This document shows positions 35,107 through 43,844 of a stretch of DNA of 64,000 nucleotides, one piece after another (the stretch's first letter is position 1; each line of letters begins with the position of its first letter). Made by a program: the position numbers and the translations under genes. The stretch comes from CALOCN01 sp942491735. GTDB lineage: Bacteria; Eisenbacteria; RBG-16-71-46; JABDJR01. Location: contig CALOCN010000014.1 in the NCBI GenBank assembly GCA_942491735.1, positions 3,162,001 to 3,226,000 on the forward strand, given 5' to 3'. The notes below the pieces were generated by a model. That model was given only the letters and a program-made list of their open reading frames with translations, ran no database searches and had not been told where the DNA came from.

Positions 35107-35568
35107 TTACCCGGTGATCCTGGACTCCTCGTCGCGAATGCTGGCCATGGCCTCGGCGGCGGAGCGGGCGCGCAGGAGGTTGCGCTGCAGATCACCCGTG
35201 TAGAGAAGACGGCTGATGCGGGCGAGGATCCGAATGAAACCGGATCCCTCCTCGGGGCCGACCACCATGAAGACCAACTGCACCGGGCGCTCGTCGAGGG
35301 CTTCGAAATCAATGGGGGCGCGAAGTCGGCCCAACGCCAGGGCCAGACGGCTCGCGCCGACACTCTGGGCATGCGGCACGGCGATCCCGCCGCCGATCCC
35401 CGTGCTCATGACGCGTTCCCGGGTCTGGATATCCTCCATCATCCGGTCCGCATCGGTGACCACGCCCCCCTTGACCTGGACGTCGACAAGCGAGCGCAGG
35501 ACATCGTCCTTGGTACGGGCGGTCAGGTCCAGCGCAACGCAGGACTCCTGGAGTATTTCGGTGAGCAG
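35107..35568 (-). CDS. ptsN: PTS IIA-type (PtsN/EIIA-Ntr) regulatory protein, likely CTG start
   Basis: The full PtsN domain needs the region upstream of the first GTG (35463), because the family's N-terminal strand and helix (LTEILQESCVALDL) is encoded there. An in-frame TAA stands at 35584-35586, and no ATG, GTG or TTG follows it. The best start is the CTG at 35568, seven bases after AGAGGA. That gives 153 residues, the normal size, with the phospho-accepting histidine in GIAVPHAQ. PtsN receives phosphate from the nitrogen PTS and regulates other proteins. No other PTS gene is in the window. Confidence 0.85.
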   Translation of the reverse strand: MLTEILQESCVALDLTARTKDDVLRSLVDVQVKGGVVTDADRMMEDIQTRERVMSTGIGGGIAVPHAQSVGASRLALALGRLRAPIDFEALDERPVQLVFMVVGPEEGSGFIRILARISRLLYTGDLQRNLLRARSAAEAMASIRDEESRITG

Positions 35569-35619
35569 GAGCGGATCCTCTGTTTATTCGGGTGGGCCGG
35601 TCCGGGCGTTACGAGGCCA

Positions 35620-35625
35620 ACTATA
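35620..35625 (-). promoter_or_regulatory. Extended -10 promoter for ptsN
   Basis: TGC followed by TATAGT on the minus strand (35620-35625) is a good extended -10; the -35 is weak. Predicted start is near 35613, about 45 bases before the CTG. It would let ptsN-vanZ-hisS-aspS be transcribed separately from tonB. Confidence 0.45.
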
Positions 35626-35661
35626 GCAGTGCCCGTATCCGAATTCCATGCGCTACCGGGC

Positions 35662-36402
35662 CTAGTAGTTGAACTCCATCCGGTACCAGGCGTCGACCCG
35701 CTCGTCCCCCATCATGGCCGGTCGAAACCGCATGCTCGCCGCCGATTTCAGCAGTGCGGCCAGGAGAACCTCGGGGAGATCGGTCTGCAACGGCTTCACC
35801 TCGATCACCCGCCCGTTGCGATCCACGTGGAGGCGGACCTCGATCGCCAGGGGGGACGGCAGGCCCTTCGCTTCCTCCGGCGTCAACGGCAGCGCGGCCC
35901 GTTGCAGGCGAGGCGGCCGGAATCGGGCGGGCGGGGCCGAGTCCCCGCTGTCCCCCTCACCGTCCCCCTTTCCCAGACCGACCCCTTCGCTTCCCTCCCC
36001 TTCCCCCGCCACCTCCCCCTCGCCCGCGAACCGGGAAGCCGGGGCCAGCGGCGACGGGGTGGGTTCCGTGGGCGCCTCGAACCACTCCGCGACGTCCAAC
36101 GGCTCGGAGCCGGTTTCCTCGAACGGGTCGACCTCGATCAGGGTGGCCAGCCGGGGAGCCGGCACCGGTTCGGGATCCAACAGACCGTCCGGGGCCGGCT
36201 CGGCCTCCACCGCCGCGGGAACCAACTCGGGCGCGGCGGCCATCGCGGGCGGGGCAAGCGTCACTTCGAAGGCGGCGCCTCCTGCCCGCTCGCCCCCCGC
36301 ACCCCCTCCCGGCTCCGCATCCGTGGAGGGGCGGGGGCCAAGCACCAGACCCACGTGGATCAGCACCGAGGCCACCAGCGCCCCCCGCATCCGGGGGTTC
36401 AT
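35662..36402 (-). CDS. TonB-family energy transducer
   Basis: A 246-residue protein with one N-terminal membrane helix (about 7-22), a long periplasmic linker rich in glycine, glutamate and proline, and a C-terminal TonB domain (VRLHVDRNGRVIEVKPLQTDLPEVLLAALLK then MRFRPAMMGDERVDAW). It should couple the proton motive force to an outer-membrane receptor. No ExbBD is nearby, and the linker is acidic rather than proline-lysine-rich. It overlaps the GWxTD gene by four bases. Confidence 0.92.
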   Translation of the reverse strand: MNPRMRGALVASVLIHVGLVLGPRPSTDAEPGGGAGGERAGGAAFEVTLAPPAMAAAPELVPAAVEAEPAPDGLLDPEPVPAPRLATLIEVDPFEETGSEPLDVAEWFEAPTEPTPSPLAPASRFAGEGEVAGEGEGSEGVGLGKGDGEGDSGDSAPPARFRPPRLQRAALPLTPEEAKGLPSPLAIEVRLHVDRNGRVIEVKPLQTDLPEVLLAALLKSAASMRFRPAMMGDERVDAWYRMEFNY

Positions 36403-38444
36403 CGGTTGCGTCCCGGCTTGAGGACAACGAACGGGCCCTCCCGTTCCACGGAGGTCCCGGCGACGAGGTCCTCGACGCGGATGCGCAGCACGTAGTCACC
36501 CGGCTTCAGCGGCGGGACATCGATGGCCAGGAGCTGATCCAGCGTGGGCCCCGGGTCCGCGGCCTGGAACAACAACTCCGCTTCGGAGGCCCCGCCGCTT
36601 CCCAACACCACCTTGAGGAAACCGGTCCGGGTCTGCTGGCCGACCGTCACCCCGATCCGCACCTTGTGGTAGCCCTCGCGATCCGTGGCCAGGTGATAGG
36701 CCTCGAACGCGACCCCCAGCGGTTCTCCCACCCGGTAGCGGTGACCCGGGTTCGGGACCCCCGATCCGAACCCCCGCTGATACCGCCCTCCCACGTCCGG
36801 GTCAAACCCGAGCGTGCGCAGGAAGGCAATGTCGCTCAGGAGCGGTGTGGCCGGGTCGACGGTCTGAGCCGCCAGCGAGGCATAGCCGGATGCTCGCCCG
36901 CGGTTGAGCCGATCCACCGTCTCCAATCCAACGATCACGCTGTCGGCCGTGCCGTCGATGGAGAACACCCCGACCAGGCGGTCCAGGGCATCCGTCTCGA
37001 ACAGGGACCAGCTCCAGATGGAGGCATCCTCCATGTCCCAGTCCGCGTCGTACCGGGACACCTTGCTAGAAAGACGATGCGGCTCCTCCAGGACATCCCG
37101 CCACGAGTCCGCGGGCAGGGCCACCGCAACCTCGATCCGCCCCTTGCCGGCGCCGTCCACGAACCGCCACAGCTCCACTTCCTGGTCCTTGGCGGGGGCG
37201 GTGAAGGGGACCGCGTAGTCGGTGGGATCCAGGGCCACGGTGAAGTCCGCGGCCAACGGGACGAAGGCGATCGGGTTGTAGAACCGTCCGTTGAGGTTGT
37301 AGTCCACGAAGAAGAAGGTCTTGGATCGATGCCGCTGACCATAGGTGACCCCGATCGTGGGCGATCCGTGTGGGGTCGCGGTCCGGCTCTCTTCCCCACG
37401 GAACACATCCACCCCCCAGCGAAAATCCCGGGGAAGCCCGTAACGTATGATCATGCGGCCCGGTGCGTGATCCCAACCCCGGAGTTCCATCTCGTCGATC
37501 CCGAACAGGAGCTGGGCCTGGACCAGACGCCGATAGTGCTCCAGGAGACGCGGGTTTTCGGGATCCGCCGGGGTGGGATCCTTCCAACGCCAGTAGTCCT
37601 CGACGAACCCGGTGCTGTCCGCCGTCTCCACCCGTTCGTCCTCGGCCTTGGGATCGATCCAGTCCAGACGATGAAAGGCGTAGAGCTCGTTGCTGGTCAT
37701 CAGGGTCAACCCGGCGCGGAACGACTCCTCGGCCAGGGTCCATGCCCCCGCTTCGGTGTAGAGCATGCCGCGCAGCAGGGAGGGCCAGGGGTCATCCGGT
37801 TCCGCCTCCAGCCAACGCAACGACAGTGAGTCCACCGCGGCGCGGTCGTTGGTGTAGTAGGCGATCCGCAGGCCCCGGCGGATGGCCGCGGCGTTGTCCG
37901 GGTCCACCCGGAGGGTGCGGCGATTGGCCAGGATGGAGTTGTCCAGGTGCTCGTTACGGAAGTAACGCTGGTACCGGCGCAGCTCGTGCTGGGCGAGATC
38001 CCCCCACAATCCGGGCTGGTCGGGATCCAGTTCCAGGGCGCGGTGGAACGAGGATCGGGCGTCCCGTCGGAAGCCGCGCCGCTCCTGGAGGTGCGCCATG
38101 CGGGCCCACAGGTCCGGGTCGTCCTCGTTGACCTCGATGGCTTCCTGCAGGGCGTCGAACGCTTCGCGACGGAGTTCCACGTCGGGACTGTCGCCGAGCA
38201 GCTCCGAGAGCTGCTTGCGGGACTCCACGTCCCGGCGGTCCTTGCGGATCCGAATCCGCAGTTCGCTCACCCACTGGGCGGAATCGGCGGGAGCAACGGC
38301 GGGGAGAGTGGATTCGGCGGCCAAGGCGGCGCCGGTCCCAGCGAGAACAACGCCGGTCACGGCCAGAACAGTGCCGGTCACGGCCAGTACCATGCCGGTC
38401 ACGGCCAGAAGGACAGCCGCGATCCAATGCAGGCGGATGCTCAG
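36399..38444 (-). CDS. GWxTD-like secreted protein with TPR region
   Basis: A 681-residue secreted protein. TPR-like helices fill about residues 40-250, then the GWxTD-type domain (FVEDYWRWKDPTP, then RGWDHAPGRMIIRYGLP), then beta-rich C-terminal domains. The signature reads GWDHA rather than GWxTD. The start is probably the CTG at 38444, which overlaps the regulator's stop (CTGA); no in-frame ATG or GTG gives a proper signal peptide with a positive N-terminus. The signal core is built from a seven-residue repeat. GWxTD proteins are common in FCB bacteria and have no established function. Confidence 0.85.
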   Translation of the reverse strand: MSIRLHWIAAVLLAVTGMVLAVTGTVLAVTGVVLAGTGAALAAESTLPAVAPADSAQWVSELRIRIRKDRRDVESRKQLSELLGDSPDVELRREAFDALQEAIEVNEDDPDLWARMAHLQERRGFRRDARSSFHRALELDPDQPGLWGDLAQHELRRYQRYFRNEHLDNSILANRRTLRVDPDNAAAIRRGLRIAYYTNDRAAVDSLSLRWLEAEPDDPWPSLLRGMLYTEAGAWTLAEESFRAGLTLMTSNELYAFHRLDWIDPKAEDERVETADSTGFVEDYWRWKDPTPADPENPRLLEHYRRLVQAQLLFGIDEMELRGWDHAPGRMIIRYGLPRDFRWGVDVFRGEESRTATPHGSPTIGVTYGQRHRSKTFFFVDYNLNGRFYNPIAFVPLAADFTVALDPTDYAVPFTAPAKDQEVELWRFVDGAGKGRIEVAVALPADSWRDVLEEPHRLSSKVSRYDADWDMEDASIWSWSLFETDALDRLVGVFSIDGTADSVIVGLETVDRLNRGRASGYASLAAQTVDPATPLLSDIAFLRTLGFDPDVGGRYQRGFGSGVPNPGHRYRVGEPLGVAFEAYHLATDREGYHKVRIGVTVGQQTRTGFLKVVLGSGGASEAELLFQAADPGPTLDQLLAIDVPPLKPGDYVLRIRVEDLVAGTSVEREGPFVVLKPGRNR
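38331..38414. repeat. Four tandem 21-base repeats inside a signal peptide
   Basis: Copies at 38331, 38352, 38373 and 38394 begin GCCGGT and share most positions (for example gccggtcacggccagaaca). In the GWxTD-like protein they encode LAVTGMV, LAVTGTV, LAVTGVV and LAGTGAA, the hydrophobic core of its signal sequence. Confidence 0.88.
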
Positions 38445-41400
38445 GGCTGGAGGGAGTCCAAGCCGTAGCGGGTGATCTTGTTCTTGAGGCCCTTGCGGCT
38501 GAGACCCAGCTCCTGGGCGGCTCGCGTCTTGTTCCACTGGTGTTTGCCCAATGCGTCCAGCACCAAACGACGCTCCATGTCCTCGACGGTGGTCCGGAGA
38601 TCCCCATCGGCCGAGCCACCGGCTCCACCGGATTCCTCGGTGGCGTCCAGCACCTCGCTGGGCAGGAGTTCCACTCCGATCATCTCGCCGTCGTCGGCCA
38701 GGATCGCCGCACGGCGCACGACCTTTTCGAGTTCGCGGACGTTACCGGGCCAATTGTAGCGCACGAGACGCTGCAGGGCGGACCGGTTGAAACCGCTCGC
38801 CTCGCGACCCGTCTGGGCGGTGACGTTGGCCAGGAAGTACTCGGCGAGCAGCGGAATGTCCTCGACCCGCTCCCGCAGGGAGGGCACCCGGATAATGATG
38901 TCGTTGAGCCGGTAGTAGAGGTCCTTGATGAACGGTCCGTCACCGTCCACTCCAAGCAGGTTGGCCTTGGAGGTGGCGCAGATCACCCGCACGTTGAGCT
39001 TGCGGTACGAGGTGGATCCCACCGGCCGCACTTCCCCCTTGTCGAGCAGGTGGAGGAGCCGGCGTTGCACGCCCAGTCCCGCCTTGCCGATCTCGTCCAG
39101 GAAGATGGTGCCGCCGTCGGCTTCCTCGAAGAGCCCCTTCTTGTCCGCCGAGGCGCCGGTGAAGGCGCCCTTGACGAACCCGAACAGCTCGCTCTCGAGC
39201 AGGTTCTCGGGAAGCGCCGCGCAGTCGACGGTCACGAAGGAACCCTCGGCGCGGTCACTGGAAAGATGGATGGCCCGCGCGATCAGGGTCTTGCCCGTTC
39301 CCGTCTCCCCCTGGAGGAGGACGGTGAGGTCGGTGCGGTTGACCTTCTCGACCAGCTTGAGGATCTCCAGCATCTCGGCATTCTGGGTCACCACGTCGGC
39401 GAGGAACGTGCGGCGCTTGAGGTTGTCTTCCTCGGTCAGGATGCTGGACTCCAGGCTGGCCCGGCCGGTCAGGGCCTCCAGCTGCGGGACCAGCGCGAGG
39501 GCCAGGTTGAGATGACTGGGGCCGAACGAGCCGTGCCCGTTCTCGGCCATACGGTCGAAGTAGAGATAGGCGGTCTGGCCGCTGCCGGAAACCGGGATCA
39601 CCAGCAGGGAGCTGGCGTCGCGGGCCGAGGCCACGTCCTGCCAGGGCTCGCGCACTGCGGTCCCGGCGTCGATCACGATCTCGGGCCGCTCCGGGCGTGT
39701 CTGCCGCAGGATGGCGGTGAGAATCTGTGACGGCGCGGTTCCGATCCGATGCGTGGCCGGTCCCAGGTCCGGGTTCGCGAACACGATCGCCGCCCCGTCC
39801 GCTTCCACCGCAGCGGAGAGGATCTGCAGGACCTCGTTCAGCTTGTCCGCATAGGGTCGCCGCGACTCGACGATCTCTTCCAGACGGCCCGCGGTGCGGT
39901 ACGCGCCCAGGTTGGTCACCGACGAGTCGACCAGACGCCCCTCGAGGTCCTTCTGGGTCTCGGCAAGGAGGCCGCGGATGGTGGGATCCTGGACATCGGC
40001 GGCCAGCGCGCGCGCCTTCTCCAGATAATCCCCGGCCAGGTCCAGCTGGTCACGACGGATGGCCGCGTTGGCCAGGGAGACCAGGATTTCGACTTCGAAT
40101 TCGGAAAGGTTGAGCGAGCGCACGATGGTACGCGCCTCGGCGAGCACCTTCTCGGCCCGGCCCAGGTCGTCGCCACGCTCCAGGCGGGCACGTCCCTCGA
40201 AAAAGAGCGCCTGGGCGAGGGGGAAACCCTTGCCCCAACGGCGAAGCAGGTCATGGGCGGTGGCGAAGGTGGTGTAGGCGGCGCGATCCCGGTTGGCCTG
40301 CTGCACCCGGGCCAGGGCCACGTGGGCCAGGGCGTGTTCCAGGTTGTCGTCCACGCGCCGGCTGAGATCCACCGCACGCCGCACCAGGTTCTCGGCACTG
40401 TCCAGGTCCTTTTCCTGCAGCGACAGCTCACCCCGCAGCCGCAGCAGCTGGCAGATGAGGTCGCTTTCCTGCGAGATCTCGATCGCCTTGCGCCAGGCCA
40501 CTTCCAGGCACCGGCGCGCGCGGGTCAGGTCGCCGCGGCTCTGGTGCAGTTGTCCCAACGCCATATAGGTGAGGGACGTCTCACGCGGATACTGCTCTTC
40601 CGAGGTGAACTCCAGGGCCTGCTCGAGCGTCTCGAGACAGTCTTCCCAGCGGCGCAGCACGAGATCCACTCCGGCCCGACCCAACAGGGCGCGAATGATG
40701 CCGACCGGGTCGTTGACCTCGCGGCACAGGGTCTCGGAGTCGGTGAAACGCTCGCGGGCGCGCTCCCACTGGCTCATGCGGAAGTGGACGATCCCCAGGT
40801 TCTGCAATCCGCCACGCTGCTCGGCGTAGCTCCCCTCGATCGCCTTGAGGCTGGAAGCCACCTGGAGGTACTCCAACGCACGCTGCCAATCGCAGCGCTG
40901 CTGGTAGGTGACCCCGAGGTTGTTGTAGGCCTTGGCCAGGTTGCGGATGTCCCCGGCGTTCTTGAACGCGGCCAGGGCCGCTTCGAAATACTTGATGCTC
41001 TGGGAGACATCCCCGTTGCGGTTGTGTCCGGTACCCAGGAGCAGGAGCGCGAACCCGCGCGTGGAGGCATCCGTCTCCTCGTCGAGCAGGGCGAGGGCCT
41101 GCTCACCGCAACGGATGGAGGTGTCGAGGGATCCCTGCTGGAGATGCACCTTGCCCAGCTTGACCTGGATTCGACCCAGCTCGGCCGTGTCCCCTGCTTC
41201 GGTGGCCGCCTCGGCCGCATCCTGCAGGGTCAGGAGTGCATCCTTCCAACGTCCAGTGATCTCCTGACAGGTCCCGACGCCCCGCAAGGCGCGCGCCCGT
41301 TGGGCCGGGGTGGGCGACTGGTCGAGGACCTGGCGATACGTCCGGCTTGCGGATTCGTAGTTCGCCGCGGCCTCTTCCAGCTCGGCCACGCTCAACAGGT

Positions 41401-41467
41401 CGTGGGACTGGCCCGCGGTTCCTGGAACGCCCGTCGCGGATGCGGTTTTTCTTTTTGGCTCAGCCAT
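38441..41467 (-). CDS. TPR-GAF-sigma-54 activator protein
   Basis: A 1008-residue enhancer-binding protein without a receiver domain. About twelve TPR units cover residues 30-480, a GAF-like domain (AIVFANPDLGPATH) lies around 500-660, the AAA+ core has Walker A GETGTGKT near 722 and GAFTGA near 769, and a Fis-type helix-turn-helix (AAQELGLSRKGLKNKI) closes it. The architecture recalls one-component, ligand- or partner-controlled activators. ATG 41467 has two upstream GGAG boxes. It sits between a small secreted protein and the GWxTD/TonB genes, so those are likely targets. Confidence 0.94.
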   Translation of the reverse strand: MAEPKRKTASATGVPGTAGQSHDLLSVAELEEAAANYESASRTYRQVLDQSPTPAQRARALRGVGTCQEITGRWKDALLTLQDAAEAATEAGDTAELGRIQVKLGKVHLQQGSLDTSIRCGEQALALLDEETDASTRGFALLLLGTGHNRNGDVSQSIKYFEAALAAFKNAGDIRNLAKAYNNLGVTYQQRCDWQRALEYLQVASSLKAIEGSYAEQRGGLQNLGIVHFRMSQWERARERFTDSETLCREVNDPVGIIRALLGRAGVDLVLRRWEDCLETLEQALEFTSEEQYPRETSLTYMALGQLHQSRGDLTRARRCLEVAWRKAIEISQESDLICQLLRLRGELSLQEKDLDSAENLVRRAVDLSRRVDDNLEHALAHVALARVQQANRDRAAYTTFATAHDLLRRWGKGFPLAQALFFEGRARLERGDDLGRAEKVLAEARTIVRSLNLSEFEVEILVSLANAAIRRDQLDLAGDYLEKARALAADVQDPTIRGLLAETQKDLEGRLVDSSVTNLGAYRTAGRLEEIVESRRPYADKLNEVLQILSAAVEADGAAIVFANPDLGPATHRIGTAPSQILTAILRQTRPERPEIVIDAGTAVREPWQDVASARDASSLLVIPVSGSGQTAYLYFDRMAENGHGSFGPSHLNLALALVPQLEALTGRASLESSILTEEDNLKRRTFLADVVTQNAEMLEILKLVEKVNRTDLTVLLQGETGTGKTLIARAIHLSSDRAEGSFVTVDCAALPENLLESELFGFVKGAFTGASADKKGLFEEADGGTIFLDEIGKAGLGVQRRLLHLLDKGEVRPVGSTSYRKLNVRVICATSKANLLGVDGDGPFIKDLYYRLNDIIIRVPSLRERVEDIPLLAEYFLANVTAQTGREASGFNRSALQRLVRYNWPGNVRELEKVVRRAAILADDGEMIGVELLPSEVLDATEESGGAGGSADGDLRTTVEDMERRLVLDALGKHQWNKTRAAQELGLSRKGLKNKITRYGLDSLQP

Positions 41468-41521
41468 GACTCCAACCCTCCGGGGCACCCCGTCCGGGGC
41501 GAGTGCCGCAGATCACGAGAG

Positions 41522-41887
41522 CTACCCTGGGAACGTCGCGAACCGCGTCATTGTCGCGATCCAAAGCAGGACGAAGCGTCTCCAGGCATCCCGGGGGCTC
41601 CGCTCCGGGCGATCCTGGCGCTCGAACTCGAGATCGCCTTCGGCGTCGATGTCGAACGAGTTGGGATCGGCTTCGGAGGTTCCGCCCCCATCCCCGCTAT
41701 CCCCTGGAGGGGCACCGGGGCCGGGAGGGCCACCTCGATCCGACTGACTTCCATCCTTGTCCAGCACGCCACCGCCGAAGGTATCGTCGGTGGTCTGGGC
41801 TGAGACCTGTGCGGGCAGCGACAGCACCAGCGCGAGCACCACGCCCAGAAGAGCTGTCCATCCCATCCATCCGAGTTTCCGTTTCAT
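41522..41887 (-). CDS. Small secreted low-complexity protein under a candidate sigma-54 promoter
   Basis: Start at ATG 41887 (a longer frame lacks a signal peptide). The 121-residue product has a signal peptide ending around VSAQ (residue 31), a disordered glycine, proline and aspartate-rich middle, and a basic, hydrophobic C-terminal helix (WRRFVLLWIATMTRFATF) that could anchor it or insert in a membrane. I recognise no family. It is 54 bases upstream of the sigma-54 activator gene and downstream of the promoter at 41938-41953. Confidence 0.75.
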   Translation of the reverse strand: MKRKLGWMGWTALLGVVLALVLSLPAQVSAQTTDDTFGGGVLDKDGSQSDRGGPPGPGAPPGDSGDGGGTSEADPNSFDIDAEGDLEFERQDRPERSPRDAWRRFVLLWIATMTRFATFPG

Positions 41888-41937
41888 TTCACCTGTCCTC
41901 GCTTCCCAAAAGACTGGAAAACCATGCATAGGTATAA

Positions 41938-41953
41938 GGCACATACCATGCCA
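41938..41953 (-). promoter_or_regulatory. Candidate sigma-54 promoter upstream of the small secreted gene
   Basis: On the minus strand TGGCATGGTATGTGCC fits TGGCACG-N4-TTGCW with the GG and GC doublets correctly twelve bases apart (three specified positions differ). Predicted start is near 41927, about 40 bases before ATG 41887. Confidence 0.55.
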
Positions 41954-42203
41954 GGGTCGCCGCCTTCCTGGAAACAGGGCGAACTCCGTAACAAACCATG
42001 TCGCTTGAGGTTAGAAACGGGCTCCTGTCCGTGCCCGAGGGGGGTTGAGAACAGTATACTCGCCAAACTGGAACCTGGCTACCCAGCCCCAAAGGCTCAC
42101 GCCTTAACTCATTACAATTGAACAATTTAGAAGTGGGTACCAAATACCCACCCCGATCCGGTCCCGGTTATAGGCGGATACCCCGTGACCACCCTGCCGC
42201 CGG

Positions 42204-42232
42204 TTGACGTAACCTGTTGACTGTGAGACAAT
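42204..42232 (+). promoter_or_regulatory. Candidate promoter of the diguanylate cyclase gene
   Basis: TTGACG (42204-42209) and GACAAT (42227-42232) are 17 bases apart, with TGA forming an extended -10. The leader to ATG 42308 would be about 70 bases. Confidence 0.5.
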
Positions 42233-42307
42233 TGGGCCGTTCATCTCCCACCCTGAACCGGTCCCGCCGGGATTCCGGCCCTCAATCGGAGGCGCCCACG
42301 GCGGCAA

Positions 42308-43699
42308 ATGAAGCGGCGTAGCATCCCCTTCAGGGATCTCCTGAAACAAGTCCTACCGGTCGATCGCCTCCCCACGGATGTGAGGGAGCGGGTTGCGCGT
42401 GCCCTGGATCAGGGGGACCCGCGGACCCTGGAAGCCCTCGCCCTCGAGGCCATGGGGCTCCTCGAGGCCGAGGGACACCTGCGTTTCATCGAGGAGGTGC
42501 TCCAGGGGGACGACAAGTTCCGCCGCTACCGCGACCTGACCACCGGGAACATCCTGGCCGTCCGGGTCCCGGTGACCGAGGAGGATGAGGGGGTTCTCAA
42601 GATCGCCCTCCCCATCCAGAAGTGGCGGGGACGCACCTCCCTCGATCAGATTCGCACGCTGTTCGGGCTCTACAACAGGATCCTCACCCGCAACTCGGAG
42701 CTGCTCAGCTCTCCCCGCCAGATCCTGCGCGAGATCCGCACTACCGGTCGCCAGGTGCTGGGCTGCGACGAGGTCACCTTCTGGGCTGCCCCCCGCAAGA
42801 AGACCCCCGCCGATCTGGTCGAGGCCAGCGCGGACCCCTATGACGAGGAGCTGGTCACGGAGTGGGTCCTGGGCAAACGCCACATGCTCTGCTACACCGA
42901 CCTCCCGGCGCAGATTCATCCGGAGACCGGGCACCTCGACACCCGTTACCAGTCCCTGGCCATCATCCCCCTGGGCGACGCCGAGCAGGCGGTGTACGGC
43001 GCCCTCCTGGCCTGGAGCTCCCAACCCCACTTCTTCGATGAGAATCGGATGGGTTTGCTGAGCCTTCTCTCCGAGGTCGCGGGGGATCTCTGTCGGCGCT
43101 CCGAGATCCTCGGCAAGATGGTGTTCGTCGACGGACCCACCGGTGTGTACAACCGGGCCTTCTACGAACTGCAGCTGGACAACGAGATCGCGCGAGCGCA
43201 GCGGGACAAGCAGACCTTCGCCCTGGGCATCGCCGACATCGACGACTTCAAGCAGTTCAACGAACGCTATGGCTACGAAGCCGGTAACCAGGTCCTGGTC
43301 ACCGCGGCCCAGGTCTTTCGCGGCGGCCTGCGGCCGTTCGATACCGTGGCGCGGTGGGGAGGAGAGGAATTCACCCTCATCCTCACCGCACCGGTCACTC
43401 CCGAACACGCCATGGTGGTCTGCGACCGCCTGCGCAATGCGGCCGAGCTGTCGCGGTTCACCCTGACCGGGCTGGATGGGGAGTCCCTCTCCGCCCAGCT
43501 CACCGTGTCGATCGGGGGAGCCCTCTACCCCCAGGACGGCGGCACGGCAAAGGAACTCTGGAACGCGGCCAACACCGCCCTGAAGCACGCGAAGCAGACC
43601 GGCAAGAACAAGGTGGTCTTCGCTTCCGATCTCCCGCCCGACAGCGCCTCGACCGGAACCCGGAACGCGGCAACGAAGAGCCGCAAGAAGAAAGCCTGA
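42308..43699 (+). CDS. Diguanylate cyclase (GGDEF) with GAF-like domain
   Basis: A 463-residue soluble protein. The C-terminal GGDEF domain has the active-site motif GGEEF at about 351-355 and, five residues before it, an RPFD inhibitory-site motif (RxxD), so it should make cyclic di-GMP and be product-inhibited. Residues 120-280 look like a GAF domain. The first 100 residues match no domain I know. A basic lysine/arginine tail ends the protein. Signal and targets are unknown. Confidence 0.94.
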   Translation: MKRRSIPFRDLLKQVLPVDRLPTDVRERVARALDQGDPRTLEALALEAMGLLEAEGHLRFIEEVLQGDDKFRRYRDLTTGNILAVRVPVTEEDEGVLKIALPIQKWRGRTSLDQIRTLFGLYNRILTRNSELLSSPRQILREIRTTGRQVLGCDEVTFWAAPRKKTPADLVEASADPYDEELVTEWVLGKRHMLCYTDLPAQIHPETGHLDTRYQSLAIIPLGDAEQAVYGALLAWSSQPHFFDENRMGLLSLLSEVAGDLCRRSEILGKMVFVDGPTGVYNRAFYELQLDNEIARAQRDKQTFALGIADIDDFKQFNERYGYEAGNQVLVTAAQVFRGGLRPFDTVARWGGEEFTLILTAPVTPEHAMVVCDRLRNAAELSRFTLTGLDGESLSAQLTVSIGGALYPQDGGTAKELWNAANTALKHAKQTGKNKVVFASDLPPDSASTGTRNAATKSRKKKA

Positions 43700-43755
43700 C
43701 CCACGCGACCCGTTCCAATACATCCCAGCTATTATCGGAAACAATCCATAAATAC

Positions 43756-43764
43756 TTATCCACA
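43756..43764 (+). other. Single perfect DnaA box
   Basis: TTATCCACA, the consensus DnaA box, sits in an AT-richer patch between the cyclase and HU genes. Only one copy was seen, so it is not an origin by itself. Confidence 0.35.
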
Positions 43765-43786
43765 CCGGACCCGCCCCCGGGGCAAC

Positions 43787-43821
43787 AAAAAACGGCCCGG
43801 CGCCACGGGGGCGCAGGGCCG
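43787..43821 (-). terminator. Rho-independent terminator of the HU gene
   Basis: Reading leftward, CGGCCCTGCGCC pairs with GGCGCCGGGCCG and is followed by TTTTTT (43792-43787). It is 23 bases past the HU stop. Confidence 0.85.
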
Positions 43822-43844
43822 CTTTGTCCAACCGGTCGCGAGTC

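Larger units (their letters stand above)
41888..42307. other. 420-base divergent intergenic region, lower G+C in part
   Basis: This gap lies between the leftward small secreted protein gene and the rightward diguanylate cyclase. It holds the candidate sigma-54 promoter (41938-41953), a hairpin GTGGGTA/TACCCAC (42133-42151) and the sigma-70 promoter of the cyclase (42204-42232). The stretch 42050-42140 is visibly richer in A and T. I see no gene. Confidence 0.6.

Noticed and set aside
38331..38414. Short CRISPR-like array
   Set aside because: Units are directly adjacent without spacers and are in frame inside a coding sequence.
43700..43844. Replication origin near HU
   Set aside because: Only one DnaA box; no cluster, no dnaA or dnaN nearby, and most of the stretch is the HU terminator.
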